A stretch of DNA of 40,913 bases from Bacteroidales bacterium (GCA_012838585.1 DUPB01000022.1:1-40913); one strand, 5' to 3'; shown: positions 1-9,765, counted from the first letter of the stretch. Made by a program: numbers and translations. The notes: generated from the letters alone by a model not told the origin.

Positions 1-2
1 GC

Positions 3-1526
3 CCGCTTATAGACCGTTTCCGGGGTCGGGTGCTTTTCCCGGTGCATACCCTCTCGGGGAAGGTGGTGGCATTCGGGGGGCGTATCCTGAAAAAGGTGGA
101 GAACACGGGTAAGTACGTCAACTCCCCCGAAAGCGATATCTACTCGAAGAGCAGCGAGCTTTACGGCATCTACTTCGCCAAAAGCGCGATCGTGAAACAG
201 GATAAGTGCTTCCTGGTGGAGGGATATACCGATGTCCTCTCGATGCACCAGGCCGGGATTGAGAACGTGGTGGCCTCGTCGGGTACCGCGCTTACGCGGG
301 GGCAGATCCGGATGATTCATCGCTTCTCGGAGAATATCACCGTTTTGTATGATGGTGATGCGGCCGGTATCAACGCCGCGCTGAGGGGAATCGACCTCCT
401 GCTGGAAGATGGGATGAACGTGAAGGTGGTGCTGCTCCCCGAGGGGGAGGACCCCGACTCGTTCGCCAAGAAGCAGAACGCGGAAAGCTTTCACCGGTAT
501 ATCGGGGAGAACGAATCGGATTTCATACGGTTTAAAACCGAGTTGCTGCTCCAGCAGGTGGGTAACGATCCGATTAAGCGGGCGGGATTGATCTCGAACG
601 TGGTAGAGAGCATCGCTTTAATACCCAATCAGATAAAGCGGTCTGTTTATATCCAGGAGAGCGGACTGCTGCTGAACATGGATGAGCGGGTGTTGATTGC
701 CGAAGTCAACCGTGTCCGAAAAAGGAATTACGAACGGAAACGCGAAGAGAGGAGTAGGGAGGAGGCACGAAAAGAGCAGGAAGAGGCACGGCGAGGTCAA
801 GAGGCGGAACGGATGGGATCGGTACGAGGGAGCCGGGATGAAGCGCATGGGGAAATGGGGGCAGGCCCCGTTGGAACTGCCCCCACGTTGCGGCGATTGG
901 TATCTACCTCTAAAAATCCTTACGACCGCTTCGAACGGGCCATCTTGCGCTACGTGGTGCGTTACGGGAACGCCCCTCTCTACAAGAGGTTCGAGGAACG
1001 CAAATGGGGAGAGGGGAACCAGGTGTTTCATGAGAACGTGCTGGTGGAGGTAGGTCCGGGAGTGACCGAGTTCGTGCAGTTCGATCTGGAAAGGGACCGT
1101 ATAGGGTTTACCAATTCACTCTACCGACAAATATTTGAGGAGGCGTGCGACCATATGACCGACGCGGGTTTCAACGCGGGGCACTACTTCCTTTGCCACC
1201 CCGATCCGGAAGTTAGCAAGCTCTCTTCCGAGCTAATGAGCGATCGCTATGAACTGAGCAAGATTCACGCGAAAATCTTGGGCGAAGAGGAGGGCGATAA
1301 GGATTCGAGACTCCTTGAGGAGAACCAGTTGAATCACCTTGTGCCAAGAGCGACCACAGAACTAAAAAATGCCTACATCCTCCAGAAAATCAAGGAGGTG
1401 CGCGAGGAAATGAAGCGGAGTAACCCGGAGCGTCACCTTGAGTTGATAGGTCAACTGAAACAGCTTCAAGAGGTGAGGAAGGTTCTTGCCAAAGAGCTGG
1501 GGGAACGGATCGTACTGCGGTTTTGA
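3..1526 (+). CDS. dnaG: DNA primase DnaG, 3' part (gene starts before the window)
   Basis: TOPRIM motifs FLVEGYTDVLSMHQAG and VLYDGDAAG; frame is open upstream of the listed start (PLIDRFRGRVLFPVHT...), so the N-terminal part is cut by the window edge. Confidence 0.95.
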   Translation, partial: PLIDRFRGRVLFPVHTLSGKVVAFGGRILKKVENTGKYVNSPESDIYSKSSELYGIYFAKSAIVKQDKCFLVEGYTDVLSMHQAGIENVVASSGTALTRGQIRMIHRFSENITVLYDGDAAGINAALRGIDLLLEDGMNVKVVLLPEGEDPDSFAKKQNAESFHRYIGENESDFIRFKTELLLQQVGNDPIKRAGLISNVVESIALIPNQIKRSVYIQESGLLLNMDERVLIAEVNRVRKRNYERKREERSREEARKEQEEARRGQEAERMGSVRGSRDEAHGEMGAGPVGTAPTLRRLVSTSKNPYDRFERAILRYVVRYGNAPLYKRFEERKWGEGNQVFHENVLVEVGPGVTEFVQFDLERDRIGFTNSLYRQIFEEACDHMTDAGFNAGHYFLCHPDPEVSKLSSELMSDRYELSKIHAKILGEEEGDKDSRLLEENQLNHLVPRATTELKNAYILQKIKEVREEMKRSNPERHLELIGQLKQLQEVRKVLAKELGERIVLRF

Positions 1527-1573
1527 ATAAAACAGTCACATGTGAAAGCTCAATAACATAAATAGACTAAAAG

Positions 1574-2473
1574 ATGTATTTAGAAACCAACGAGGTGGTA
1601 AAGCAGTACGCCAACCACCTTGCGCTTGACAAGGTGAGTATCCGGGTGCCAAAAGGCTCCATCTACGGGCTGTTGGGCCCCAACGGTGCGGGCAAGACCA
1701 CCTTGATTCGCATTATCACCCGTATCACCGCACCCGATAGTGGTGAAGTGTATATCAATGGGCAACCCTCCAAGGCTGAGGATGTCTACCGCATCGGTTA
1801 CCTCCCGGAGGAACGCGGGCTCTACAGGAAGATGAAGGTGGGGGAGCAAGCGATGTATCTGGCGCAGCTCAGGGGACTCACCAAAAAGGAGGCCCACCGT
1901 GCGTTGATGATCTGGTTTAAACGGTTCGATATCATGGATTGGTACGAACGGAAGGTGGAAGAGCTGTCGAAGGGGATGCAACAGAAGGTGCAGTTTATCT
2001 CCACGGTGATTCACGATCCCGACTTGCTGATCTTCGACGAGCCGTTCAGCGGGTTCGACCCCGTGAACGCCGCCATCGTGAAGAATGAGATGCTGCGCCT
2101 CAAGGAGGAGGGAAAAACCATCATCCTCTCCACCCACGACATGGAGTCGGTGGAGGAGCTGTGCGATAATATCGCGTTGATCCATAAGTCGAAAGTGGTG
2201 CTTCAGGGGAGCGTGTTCGATATACGGAAGGAGCATCGCACCCACACCTTCCGGTTCCGATTGTTTGGGCACCGGTTCGATTTGGAACACCCCTCGTTTC
2301 AAGTGATATCGATGGAGCCCTACCACGAGTTTTTAGACGTTCGCATCCGGAAGGTGGGCGAGACGAGCAACGCCGAACTGGCCAAGTTGATTTTTGACCA
2401 CTTCGAGGTGGTGAGTTACGAGGAGGAGCTGCCCACCATGAATGACGTTTTTATTCAAACCGTAACAAATTAA
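1574..2473 (+). CDS. ABC transporter ATP-binding protein (NatA-like)
   Basis: Walker A GPNGAGKTT, signature LSKGMQQK, Walker B LLIFDEPFSGFDP; followed by an ABC-2 permease. Confidence 0.95.
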   Translation: MYLETNEVVKQYANHLALDKVSIRVPKGSIYGLLGPNGAGKTTLIRIITRITAPDSGEVYINGQPSKAEDVYRIGYLPEERGLYRKMKVGEQAMYLAQLRGLTKKEAHRALMIWFKRFDIMDWYERKVEELSKGMQQKVQFISTVIHDPDLLIFDEPFSGFDPVNAAIVKNEMLRLKEEGKTIILSTHDMESVEELCDNIALIHKSKVVLQGSVFDIRKEHRTHTFRFRLFGHRFDLEHPSFQVISMEPYHEFLDVRIRKVGETSNAELAKLIFDHFEVVSYEEELPTMNDVFIQTVTN

Positions 2474-2480
2474 TCTGAAT

Positions 2481-3788
2481 ATGAGCGTATTAGGATTAGT
2501 TATCCAGAGAGAGTACATCACGAGGGTACGGAAGAGATCGTTTATTATCCTCACCTTGCTGATGCCCTTGTTGATGGTAGCGTTGGCTTTTGTCCCCTTG
2601 TGGCTCTCCACGCTGAACGATGGTAGCGTGAAGCGGGTAGCGGTCATCGACCATACCGGTATCTACGCACCTTTGCTGGAGTCGACCGAGCAGTACACCT
2701 TCGAGGTGGTGGGTGAACAGGAGGAGCAGGAGGCGGAACAGCAGCTAGGCGGGGAGCTATTCGCGATCCTGCAGATCACGGGCGACCTCAATAAGGAACC
2801 GCGGTCGGCCTCGCTGACCTCCGAGAAGCAGCCCCCGCAAGATTTGCAGTCGCTGATTACCCGTATCCTCAACGAGAAGGTGACCAGCCAGCGGCTGGAT
2901 GAGCTCTCCTCGTCGAGCAACGTGGATGGAGAAACCATCGCGCAGGTGCGTACCATCGTGGAGGAGAAAGGTCCGGTCTCCCTTCGCACGTTGCGGATGG
3001 GAGGCGATGGCAGCGTGTCGGAATCGTCTACCGAGATGGCGACCATCATCGGGATGGTGTTTACCCTCCTTATCTACATGTTTATACTGTTATATGGCAA
3101 TATGGTGATGCAGGCGGTGTTGGAGGAGAAGAAGAGCCGCGTGGTAGAGGTGATGGTCTCCTCCGTGAAGCCGGTGAACCTGCTAATCGGGAAGATCGTG
3201 GGGATTGGCTTGGTAGGTGTTACCCAACTGCTTGTCTGGGCAATACTGGGCGGAGTGCTGTTTAGCGGGGTGTCGCTGTTCCTTGCCTCTCCTGAACAGG
3301 TTACCGCCCTATCGGCTGATGTGGGTAGTTCCTACGTGGAGGAAATCATGAGCGCGGTGATGGGGGTTAACTGGTTGGAAATCGGGGTCTACTTCCTCAT
3401 CTTCTTTATCGGTGGCTACGTGTTGTACGCGGCCATTTTCGCGATGTTCGCCTCGGCGGTAGATAGCGAGGAGGACACCACGCAGTTCATGACGCCGGTA
3501 ACCCTTATCATCCTGTTCGCCTTCTTTGCTGGCTTTTACAGCGTGAGCAATCCCGACGGTCCGTTGGCGTTCTGGTGCTCCCTCTTCCCGTTTACCGCCC
3601 CCATCGTGATGATGGTACGCATACCTTTCGGTATTCCATTGTGGGAAAAATTGTTGTCGATCGTGTTGCTGTACGGCACGTTCATCCTCACCGCTATCCT
3701 CGCGGCAAAGATCTACCGGGTGGGCATCCTGATGTACGGGAAAAAACCCACTTTCAAAGAGATGATGAAGTGGGTTAAGTATAAGTAA
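2481..3788 (+). CDS. ABC-2 type permease (NatB-like)
   Basis: N-terminal TM, large extracytoplasmic domain, VLEEKKSRVVEVMVSSVKPVNLLIGKI motif, C-terminal multi-TM; 7 nt after the ATPase gene. Confidence 0.92.
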   Translation: MSVLGLVIQREYITRVRKRSFIILTLLMPLLMVALAFVPLWLSTLNDGSVKRVAVIDHTGIYAPLLESTEQYTFEVVGEQEEQEAEQQLGGELFAILQITGDLNKEPRSASLTSEKQPPQDLQSLITRILNEKVTSQRLDELSSSSNVDGETIAQVRTIVEEKGPVSLRTLRMGGDGSVSESSTEMATIIGMVFTLLIYMFILLYGNMVMQAVLEEKKSRVVEVMVSSVKPVNLLIGKIVGIGLVGVTQLLVWAILGGVLFSGVSLFLASPEQVTALSADVGSSYVEEIMSAVMGVNWLEIGVYFLIFFIGGYVLYAAIFAMFASAVDSEEDTTQFMTPVTLIILFAFFAGFYSVSNPDGPLAFWCSLFPFTAPIVMMVRIPFGIPLWEKLLSIVLLYGTFILTAILAAKIYRVGILMYGKKPTFKEMMKWVKYK

Positions 3789-3806
3789 ATATCACGTTAT
3801 GAAGTT

Positions 3807-5993
3807 ATGAAGCGTCGTTCTTTATTGTTTTCGTTAGGTGTAGTTGTTGCGCTTGCCTCCTTCGCGAAACCGTCACCGCGGTGGGTCGACCAGAAGTTCT
3901 CGATGTTCATCCACTTCGGACTCTACTCCGTTTACGGTGGGGTGTACGAGGGGGAACCGGTTACCCGTGGGTACAGCGAGCAGATACAGTCGTTCGCGGG
4001 TATCTTTAGCGATTGGTACGCCAACACGGCCAGTGACTTTAACCCGGTTCACTGGAACCCGGACAGTATCGTTTCGCTGGCCAAGGAGGCGGGGATGCGC
4101 TCAATTGTCATTACCTCCAAGCACCATGATGGCTTCTGCATGTATCACTCCAGGTATACAGATTTCAATATCGTGGATGCCACTCCCTACAGGAGGGACT
4201 TGATGAAGGAGCTGGCCGAGGCGTGCGAGAGCGGGGGCATCGATTTCGGGGTATATTTCTCGTTGATCGATTGGAACTACCCGCATGGCTATCCTATCTC
4301 AAGCCACAACGCCGACCCGCTCACGCCGCAACATTATGCGTTTAACTTGAAGCAGGTGGAAGAGATCATGACCCATTACGGGGATATCTCAGAGATATGG
4401 TTCGATATGGGTTCACTCACCCCGGAACAGAGCCGTGGATTGTACGAGCTGGTGAACAGGCTTCAGCCGGGCTGCATGATAAGCGGGCGATTAGGTAACG
4501 ATTATGTCGATTTCGCGGTGATGGCCGACAACGAGTATCCCGAGTACAAGATGGGTATGGCGTGGCAGACCGCGGCATCGATGTTCGATGAAACCTGGGG
4601 TTACCGCTCCTGGCAAGAGCGGGGAGAGGTACAGCCGAAGGTAGAGGAGAAGATCGCCAGCCTGGTTAAGGTGGTAAGCCGGGGAGGCAACTACCTGCTC
4701 AATATCGGGCCGAGGGGGGATGGTTCGGTCGTCCCGTTCGAGAGTGAGGTACTTCGCGGTATAGGGGAGTGGCTGAAGGTGAACGGTGAAGCTATCTACG
4801 GGGCCAAAGCCAACCCGTTTCATCATTCGTTCGAATGGGGCGATGTCACTTGTAACGAAGGGAGCCTCTACCTGTTTATCAGGAATCTACCCACCTCGGG
4901 GAAGATCGAGCTAAGGGGCATTGATGGGATCGTTACTGCGGCCTCCCTTTTATCCTCCGGTAAGCTACTCCCTTGCAGGCTTAGGAACCGTGTGTTGTCG
5001 ATTGACCTGTCGGGTCTAGCGAGTGACGAGGTTTTACCCGTGCTGAAGGTTTCGTTTCGAAACGGCTACTCGGTGCTTCCCGATCCTATCGTGAAACGAG
5101 AAGCGTTGACCCCACGGAATGCTATGCCGCTGTTCGGCCATTCGAGTCTAAACTACTACGCGGGCTACAAGAGCTTGATCGGGTACGACTGGGCGTGGCA
5201 ACAACGACCGGGTCGGTACGTCCCCGAGATATGCTTTACCGACCAAGAGGTGGGTCGGCATGTCAAGGTAGAGATAGCAGGTACGCGGCACGAGGTGACG
5301 CTTGAACCTATCATGACAACGCAAGTGACACTTTCCTCCGGTTCGGTACGGTGGGGCTCCCTCTACCGAAAACCGGGACGAGGCGTGTTCGGGAACGTGG
5401 AAGAGGAGGGGGTAGGGGAGGTCGATCCCAAGCGACCCGGTTCCCGCTGGGTAGCGGTGACCGATTTCCGCTATGGTGAATCGTACAGCGAGCCGATCTT
5501 GCCCCGTGAGGGCGTGCTCTTCCTCCAGGAGATCGAGTCGCTCTTGGAGCAAACCATCGCGGTGAAGCTCACGAGCGGTAACGCGGCATACGTCTTGTTG
5601 AACGGGGAGTATATCACGGCCCATTTCTCGCCACAGCGCGCAGAGAAGCAGGAGGAGCTGCTGTTGCTTCCGCTCCGAAAGGGGAAAAACCAGCTGGTCG
5701 TCAAGCTCTATAACGGGTTTGGGAATGTACTACATTATGGTATTGAGCCATTAGAGGAGTGGGCTATCCATACGGTAAAGCTTGAGCCTGTTCGCCTGGG
5801 GCGAGAGGAGTTCCATCACGTTTCGCTACGTGCTGCCGGTGCGGAGGCTTCAGCATCTTCGGTTGCTTCCCCGGTCGTTACTGCCATACCTGATGTCCCG
5901 AGTGTTTCAACATCCGTTTTCCCGGCTGCCTACTCGGCTGTCTCCCCGCTTCGGATGAGTAACGTATCAATATCATTTTCTGTACCCCGTTGA
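3807..5993 (+). CDS. GH29-family alpha-L-fucosidase, exported
   Basis: Signal peptide; HFGLYSVYGGVY, SKHHDGFCMYHS, EIWFDMGSL (candidate Asp nucleophile); long C-terminal beta-rich region. Confidence 0.9.
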   Translation: MKRRSLLFSLGVVVALASFAKPSPRWVDQKFSMFIHFGLYSVYGGVYEGEPVTRGYSEQIQSFAGIFSDWYANTASDFNPVHWNPDSIVSLAKEAGMRSIVITSKHHDGFCMYHSRYTDFNIVDATPYRRDLMKELAEACESGGIDFGVYFSLIDWNYPHGYPISSHNADPLTPQHYAFNLKQVEEIMTHYGDISEIWFDMGSLTPEQSRGLYELVNRLQPGCMISGRLGNDYVDFAVMADNEYPEYKMGMAWQTAASMFDETWGYRSWQERGEVQPKVEEKIASLVKVVSRGGNYLLNIGPRGDGSVVPFESEVLRGIGEWLKVNGEAIYGAKANPFHHSFEWGDVTCNEGSLYLFIRNLPTSGKIELRGIDGIVTAASLLSSGKLLPCRLRNRVLSIDLSGLASDEVLPVLKVSFRNGYSVLPDPIVKREALTPRNAMPLFGHSSLNYYAGYKSLIGYDWAWQQRPGRYVPEICFTDQEVGRHVKVEIAGTRHEVTLEPIMTTQVTLSSGSVRWGSLYRKPGRGVFGNVEEEGVGEVDPKRPGSRWVAVTDFRYGESYSEPILPREGVLFLQEIESLLEQTIAVKLTSGNAAYVLLNGEYITAHFSPQRAEKQEELLLLPLRKGKNQLVVKLYNGFGNVLHYGIEPLEEWAIHTVKLEPVRLGREEFHHVSLRAAGAEASASSVASPVVTAIPDVPSVSTSVFPAAYSAVSPLRMSNVSISFSVPR

Positions 5994-6026
5994 AATATAC
6001 CTCCCCGACTGAACTGCAAAGCCGCT

Positions 6027-7013
6027 ATGAAGATAGGCAACATCGAACTTTCAGACTACCCGGTCTTTCTCGCTCCCATGGAAGACGTGACCGATATCGG
6101 GTTTCGGCAGCTTTGCAAGCGGTTCGGAGCCGATGTGGTCTATACCGAGTTCGTATCGAGTGACGCGCTTATCCGTGATGTCAAGCGTACCAAAGAGAAG
6201 ATTACCTATAGCGAAGAGGAACGTCCCATCGGCATACAGATTTACGGGAGTGACCCGGATGCCATGGTGGAGGCGGCGAAGAGGTGCGAAGAGGCGAATC
6301 CCGACCTGATCGATATCAACTTTGGTTGCCCGGTGCGAAAGATCGCCGGGCGGGGTGCCGGCTCGGGGATGATGCGTACCCCGGAGGTGATGCTCGAGAT
6401 TACCGAGAAGGTGGTGAAGGCGGTAAAGAGGCCGGTAACGGTAAAAACCAGGCTAGGGTGGGACGAAGAGTCGAAAATTATCGTCACCTTGGCGGAGCAG
6501 TTGCAGGATCGCGGTATCGCCGCGCTGACCATCCATGGCCGTACCCGCTTGCAGATGTACAAGGGGGAGGCCGACTGGAGTTTGATTCGTGAGGTGAAAA
6601 ACAACCCCCGAATGTTCATCCCGATTATTGGGAATGGGGATGTGGATAGCGTGGAACTGTGCAAGCAGCGATTCGACGAGACGGGTGTTGACGCGGTGAT
6701 GATCGGGCGGGGTAGCATAGGAAGACCCTGGTTTTTCCGGGAGTTAAAGCATTACCTGCGCACGGGAGAGCTACTACCCAAAGAGCCTTTTCAATGGTAC
6801 CTGGATATACTCAAGCAGCAGGTGACAGGGAGCGTGGAGCGATTGGGCGAGTTCCGTGGTATTTTGCACAGTCGCCGTCACCTGGCCGCTACACCGTTGC
6901 TCAAGGGGATACCCGATTTCCGGCCAACGCGCATCGCGATGCTCCGCGCGGAGACAGTTGACGAGCTGTTTGGCATCCTGGATGAAATCCCCGGGAGGTT
7001 TCAATTAGAGTAG
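6027..7013 (+). CDS. dusB: tRNA-dihydrouridine synthase (DusB-type)
   Basis: VFLAPMEDVTDIGFR, DINFGCPVRKIAGRGAGSGMM, TVKTRLGWD, LTIHGRTRLQMYKGEADW, IGNGDV. Confidence 0.95.
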   Translation: MKIGNIELSDYPVFLAPMEDVTDIGFRQLCKRFGADVVYTEFVSSDALIRDVKRTKEKITYSEEERPIGIQIYGSDPDAMVEAAKRCEEANPDLIDINFGCPVRKIAGRGAGSGMMRTPEVMLEITEKVVKAVKRPVTVKTRLGWDEESKIIVTLAEQLQDRGIAALTIHGRTRLQMYKGEADWSLIREVKNNPRMFIPIIGNGDVDSVELCKQRFDETGVDAVMIGRGSIGRPWFFRELKHYLRTGELLPKEPFQWYLDILKQQVTGSVERLGEFRGILHSRRHLAATPLLKGIPDFRPTRIAMLRAETVDELFGILDEIPGRFQLE

Positions 7014-7074
7014 GGGATTGGTTTCTCCTGCTGCGATATTCAAATTGCAACGAATTTATTTAAACAACAATGAT

Positions 7075-8646
7075 ATGATCAACCTGAAACGAATGGCCCT
7101 GCTTTACCCGCTGGCAGGTGTTGCTGCTCTTGCCTCGTGTGGAGGTGAAAAAAAGGCGGAACAAAACAGCCCGTTGAATATCATCTATATCATGACCGAT
7201 GATCATACGCGGCAAATGATGAGTTGTTACGATAACCGCCACGTGGAGACGCCGAACCTGGATCGGATAGCGGCTGATGGCGTGATCTTTCGCAACGCGT
7301 ACGTGGCTAACTCCATCTCCGGACCAAGCCGTGCCTGTCTACTGACCGGGAAGCATAGCCACGCGAACGGAAAGCTGGATAACCATACCGTGTTCGACGG
7401 AAGCCAGCAAACGGTGCAACAACTGCTCAAGGAGAACGGGTACCAAACAGCTATGATCGGGAAGTGGCACCTGGATAGCGAACCGACCAACTTCGACCAT
7501 TGGGAGATACTCCCGGGACAGGGGCACTACTACAATCCAGAATTTATCACTCCCCAGGGGCGGACACACTACAAAGGGTATGTCACCGATATCATTACCG
7601 ATATGGGTCTGGAGTGGCTCGATAAGCAGCGAGACAAAGAGAAGCCGTTCGTGCTGTTCCTGCACCACAAGGTAGCACACCGGATCTGGATGTCAGACAC
7701 CACCCACTTGGCACTTTTCGAGGATAAGCAGTTTGAACTCCCCGAAAACTTCTATGACGACTACGCGGGTCGTATTGCCGCATCCAGGCATGAGATGGGT
7801 ATTTACAAGGACATGGATTTGACCTACGACCTTAAAATGTTGCACCCAACGCTTGAGACACGGTTAGGCAAGGCCTACGAGTATGGGGAATACGCACGGT
7901 TGGATTCGGCGCAGAAAGCTGCCTGGGATACCCACTACCAGCCCATTATCGATCAGTTTATCGAGGCAGATCTCCAGGGGAGGGAGTTGGCCGAGTGGAA
8001 GTACCAACGCTACATGAGGGATTACGCCAAAACCGTTCAGTCGCTCGATGAAAACGTGGGGCGCTTGCTGGACTACCTGGAAGAGTGTGGGATGCTGGAG
8101 AACACCGTTATCTTCTACACCTCCGACCAGGGCTTCTACATGGGCGAGCACGGGTGGTTCGACAAGCGGTTCATGTACGAGGAGTCGTTCAGCACGCCCC
8201 TCGTGATGCACCTGCCGGAACGTTTTAAAAGGCGGGGAACGATTGACCAGCTGGTGCAAAACATCGACTTTGCCCCCACCATGCTGGATATAGCCGGTAT
8301 TGAGATCCCGTCGGATATGCAAGGGGTTTCGCTTCTCCCGTTGCTAAAGAGAGATCGAGCCCCGCGCGATTGGCGGAAATCGCTCTACTACCACTACCAC
8401 GAGTTTCCCGGAGAACACGCGGTGCGCCGTCACTACGGGGTGAAAACGGAGCGGTACAAGCTTATCCATTTTTACGGGGAGGATATCGATGAGTGGGAGC
8501 TGTTCGACCTGGAGAGCGACCCGTTGGAGATGAACAACCTGTACGGGGAGCCGGGTAACGAACTCCTCGTGAACGATCTGAAGGCTGAACTAAAGCGATT
8601 ACAAATCTTGTACGAGGACCCGGTTCTGAAGGAATACCCGCTGTAG
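7075..8646 (+). CDS. Sulfatase, Ser-type, lipoprotein
   Basis: Start placed at internal ATG 7075 (MINLKRMALLYPLAGVAALASCGG, lipobox); IYIMTDDHTRQMMSCY; sulfatase signature S-x-P-S-R (SGPSRACLLTGK). Confidence 0.93.
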   Translation: MINLKRMALLYPLAGVAALASCGGEKKAEQNSPLNIIYIMTDDHTRQMMSCYDNRHVETPNLDRIAADGVIFRNAYVANSISGPSRACLLTGKHSHANGKLDNHTVFDGSQQTVQQLLKENGYQTAMIGKWHLDSEPTNFDHWEILPGQGHYYNPEFITPQGRTHYKGYVTDIITDMGLEWLDKQRDKEKPFVLFLHHKVAHRIWMSDTTHLALFEDKQFELPENFYDDYAGRIAASRHEMGIYKDMDLTYDLKMLHPTLETRLGKAYEYGEYARLDSAQKAAWDTHYQPIIDQFIEADLQGRELAEWKYQRYMRDYAKTVQSLDENVGRLLDYLEECGMLENTVIFYTSDQGFYMGEHGWFDKRFMYEESFSTPLVMHLPERFKRRGTIDQLVQNIDFAPTMLDIAGIEIPSDMQGVSLLPLLKRDRAPRDWRKSLYYHYHEFPGEHAVRRHYGVKTERYKLIHFYGEDIDEWELFDLESDPLEMNNLYGEPGNELLVNDLKAELKRLQILYEDPVLKEYPL

Positions 8647-8818
8647 GTTTTTGCTTTTCAAAGAGCGGCTCTCTGGTAGTGTTAGGTAATCACTGATTTA
8701 ACGGATAATTCGGGTTTCAATGTTATAAAGAGTTATTCTGTGAAAGCGGCAAACGATCGAGCAGGATAAATCCCTTAAGATTTCATCGCTTTTTGACGGT
8801 TTGCTTCTAAAAAAGCAC

Positions 8819-8841
8819 TATATTTGTACCATATTGGTACA
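8819..8841 (+). promoter_or_regulatory. Candidate TA promoter -7 element (TATATTTG) overlapped by inverted-repeat operator TGTACC-ATATT-GGTACA
   Basis: TATATTTG at 8819-8826 fits the Bacteroidota TAnnTTTG consensus; perfect 6-bp arms at 8825-8830 and 8836-8841. Confidence 0.6.
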
Positions 8842-8859
8842 CGTTTCAATGAGTTGAAT

Positions 8860-9114
8860 ATGGTTATTGTAAGTAGCAGAGAGTTTAGAAGCAAACAGAA
8901 GAGTTACCTTGACAAAGTGGACGAGGGGGTGGAAGTCCTTATCACGAGGGGGAAAAACAGGTCTTACCGGATCGTCCCGGTGACGGAGGATGATACCTTA
9001 ATGAGCAAGGCTGATTTTTTCGCCAAGATCGATAAGGCGTTGGAAGAGGCTGAGCATGGAAAGGTTACCAAGCTAACCCCGGAATTGCGTGAGGAGTTAT
9101 TCGGAGACTTATGA
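8860..9114 (+). CDS. Phd/YefM-family antitoxin
   Basis: MVIVSSREFRSKQKSYLDKVDEGVEVLITRGKNRSYRIVPV; start moved to ATG 8860, downstream of the operator; followed by a YoeB-like toxin. Confidence 0.88.
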   Translation: MVIVSSREFRSKQKSYLDKVDEGVEVLITRGKNRSYRIVPVTEDDTLMSKADFFAKIDKALEEAEHGKVTKLTPELREELFGDL

Positions 9115-9115
9115 T

Positions 9116-9394
9116 ATGAGGTACACTGTTTTTCTTACAGATAACGTAAAAGCAGACATCATTAAGTTTCGAAAAGCTGGAGACAAGAAAACATTGAAGA
9201 AGATAGAGGCTTTATTAACAGAATTGGAGTTGCACCCAACAACCGGAACAGGTCTTCCCCAGCCGCTGCTGGGAGACAGAACGGGACAATGGTCTAGAAG
9301 GATTACTCGAAAACACCGTTTGATTTACAAAATATATAACGAACGGGTAATCGTGTTGGTCCTTTCAGTTTGGGGACATTACGATGATAAGTAG
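9116..9394 (+). CDS. yoeB: YoeB/Txe-family toxin (RelE superfamily)
   Basis: MRYTVFLTDNVKADIIKFRKAG...LLTELELHPTTGTGLPQPLLGDRTGQWSRRITRKHRLIYKI...VLSVWGHYDDK; start moved to ATG 9116, 1 nt after the antitoxin stop. Confidence 0.9.
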   Translation: MRYTVFLTDNVKADIIKFRKAGDKKTLKKIEALLTELELHPTTGTGLPQPLLGDRTGQWSRRITRKHRLIYKIYNERVIVLVLSVWGHYDDK

Positions 9395-9402
9395 AAAGGT
9401 GT

Positions 9403-9765
9403 ATGAAAAAAACAATCTTTTCCCTGATCCTTTTCACGGCGATTGCCACTACAGCTTCCGCGCAAACCACGGGGCTTATCGCCGACGTGTTGCGTAAAAG
9501 CATGGAGCAGAAGGTTGCCTCGATGCAGGAACTGATTCAGTTTGATGATGTGAAAGCCGAACAGCTGTTCAAGGTGGAGTGCGCCTACCTGTTCGAGGTG
9601 CGGAAGGTAGAGGGCTGCAGGTTTTGCAACAAAAAGAAGCGCCTGGAAAAACTGCAAGAGAACCGCGATAAAAACCTGCAAATCATCCTTGACCGCGATC
9701 AGTACATCAAATATAAAATGATTGAGGACGACCTCCTGCAAAAAAGGCCGTTATGGGCCGAGTAA
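9403..9765 (+). CDS. Small secreted protein of unknown function
   Basis: Clear Sec signal peptide (MKKTIFSLILFTAIATTASAQ), CxxC motif GCRFCNKKKR, charged helical C-terminus. Confidence 0.75.
   Translation: MKKTIFSLILFTAIATTASAQTTGLIADVLRKSMEQKVASMQELIQFDDVKAEQLFKVECAYLFEVRKVEGCRFCNKKKRLEKLQENRDKNLQIILDRDQYIKYKMIEDDLLQKRPLWAE

Noticed and set aside
1580-2326. 248-aa minus-strand ORF
   Set aside because: Antisense to the ABC ATPase with clear Walker motifs; His/Leu-rich shadow translation
8747-8806. GCAAAC ... GTTTGC inverted hexamers upstream of the TA operon
   Set aside because: Only 6-bp arms about 50 nt apart in AT-rich sequence; could easily be chance
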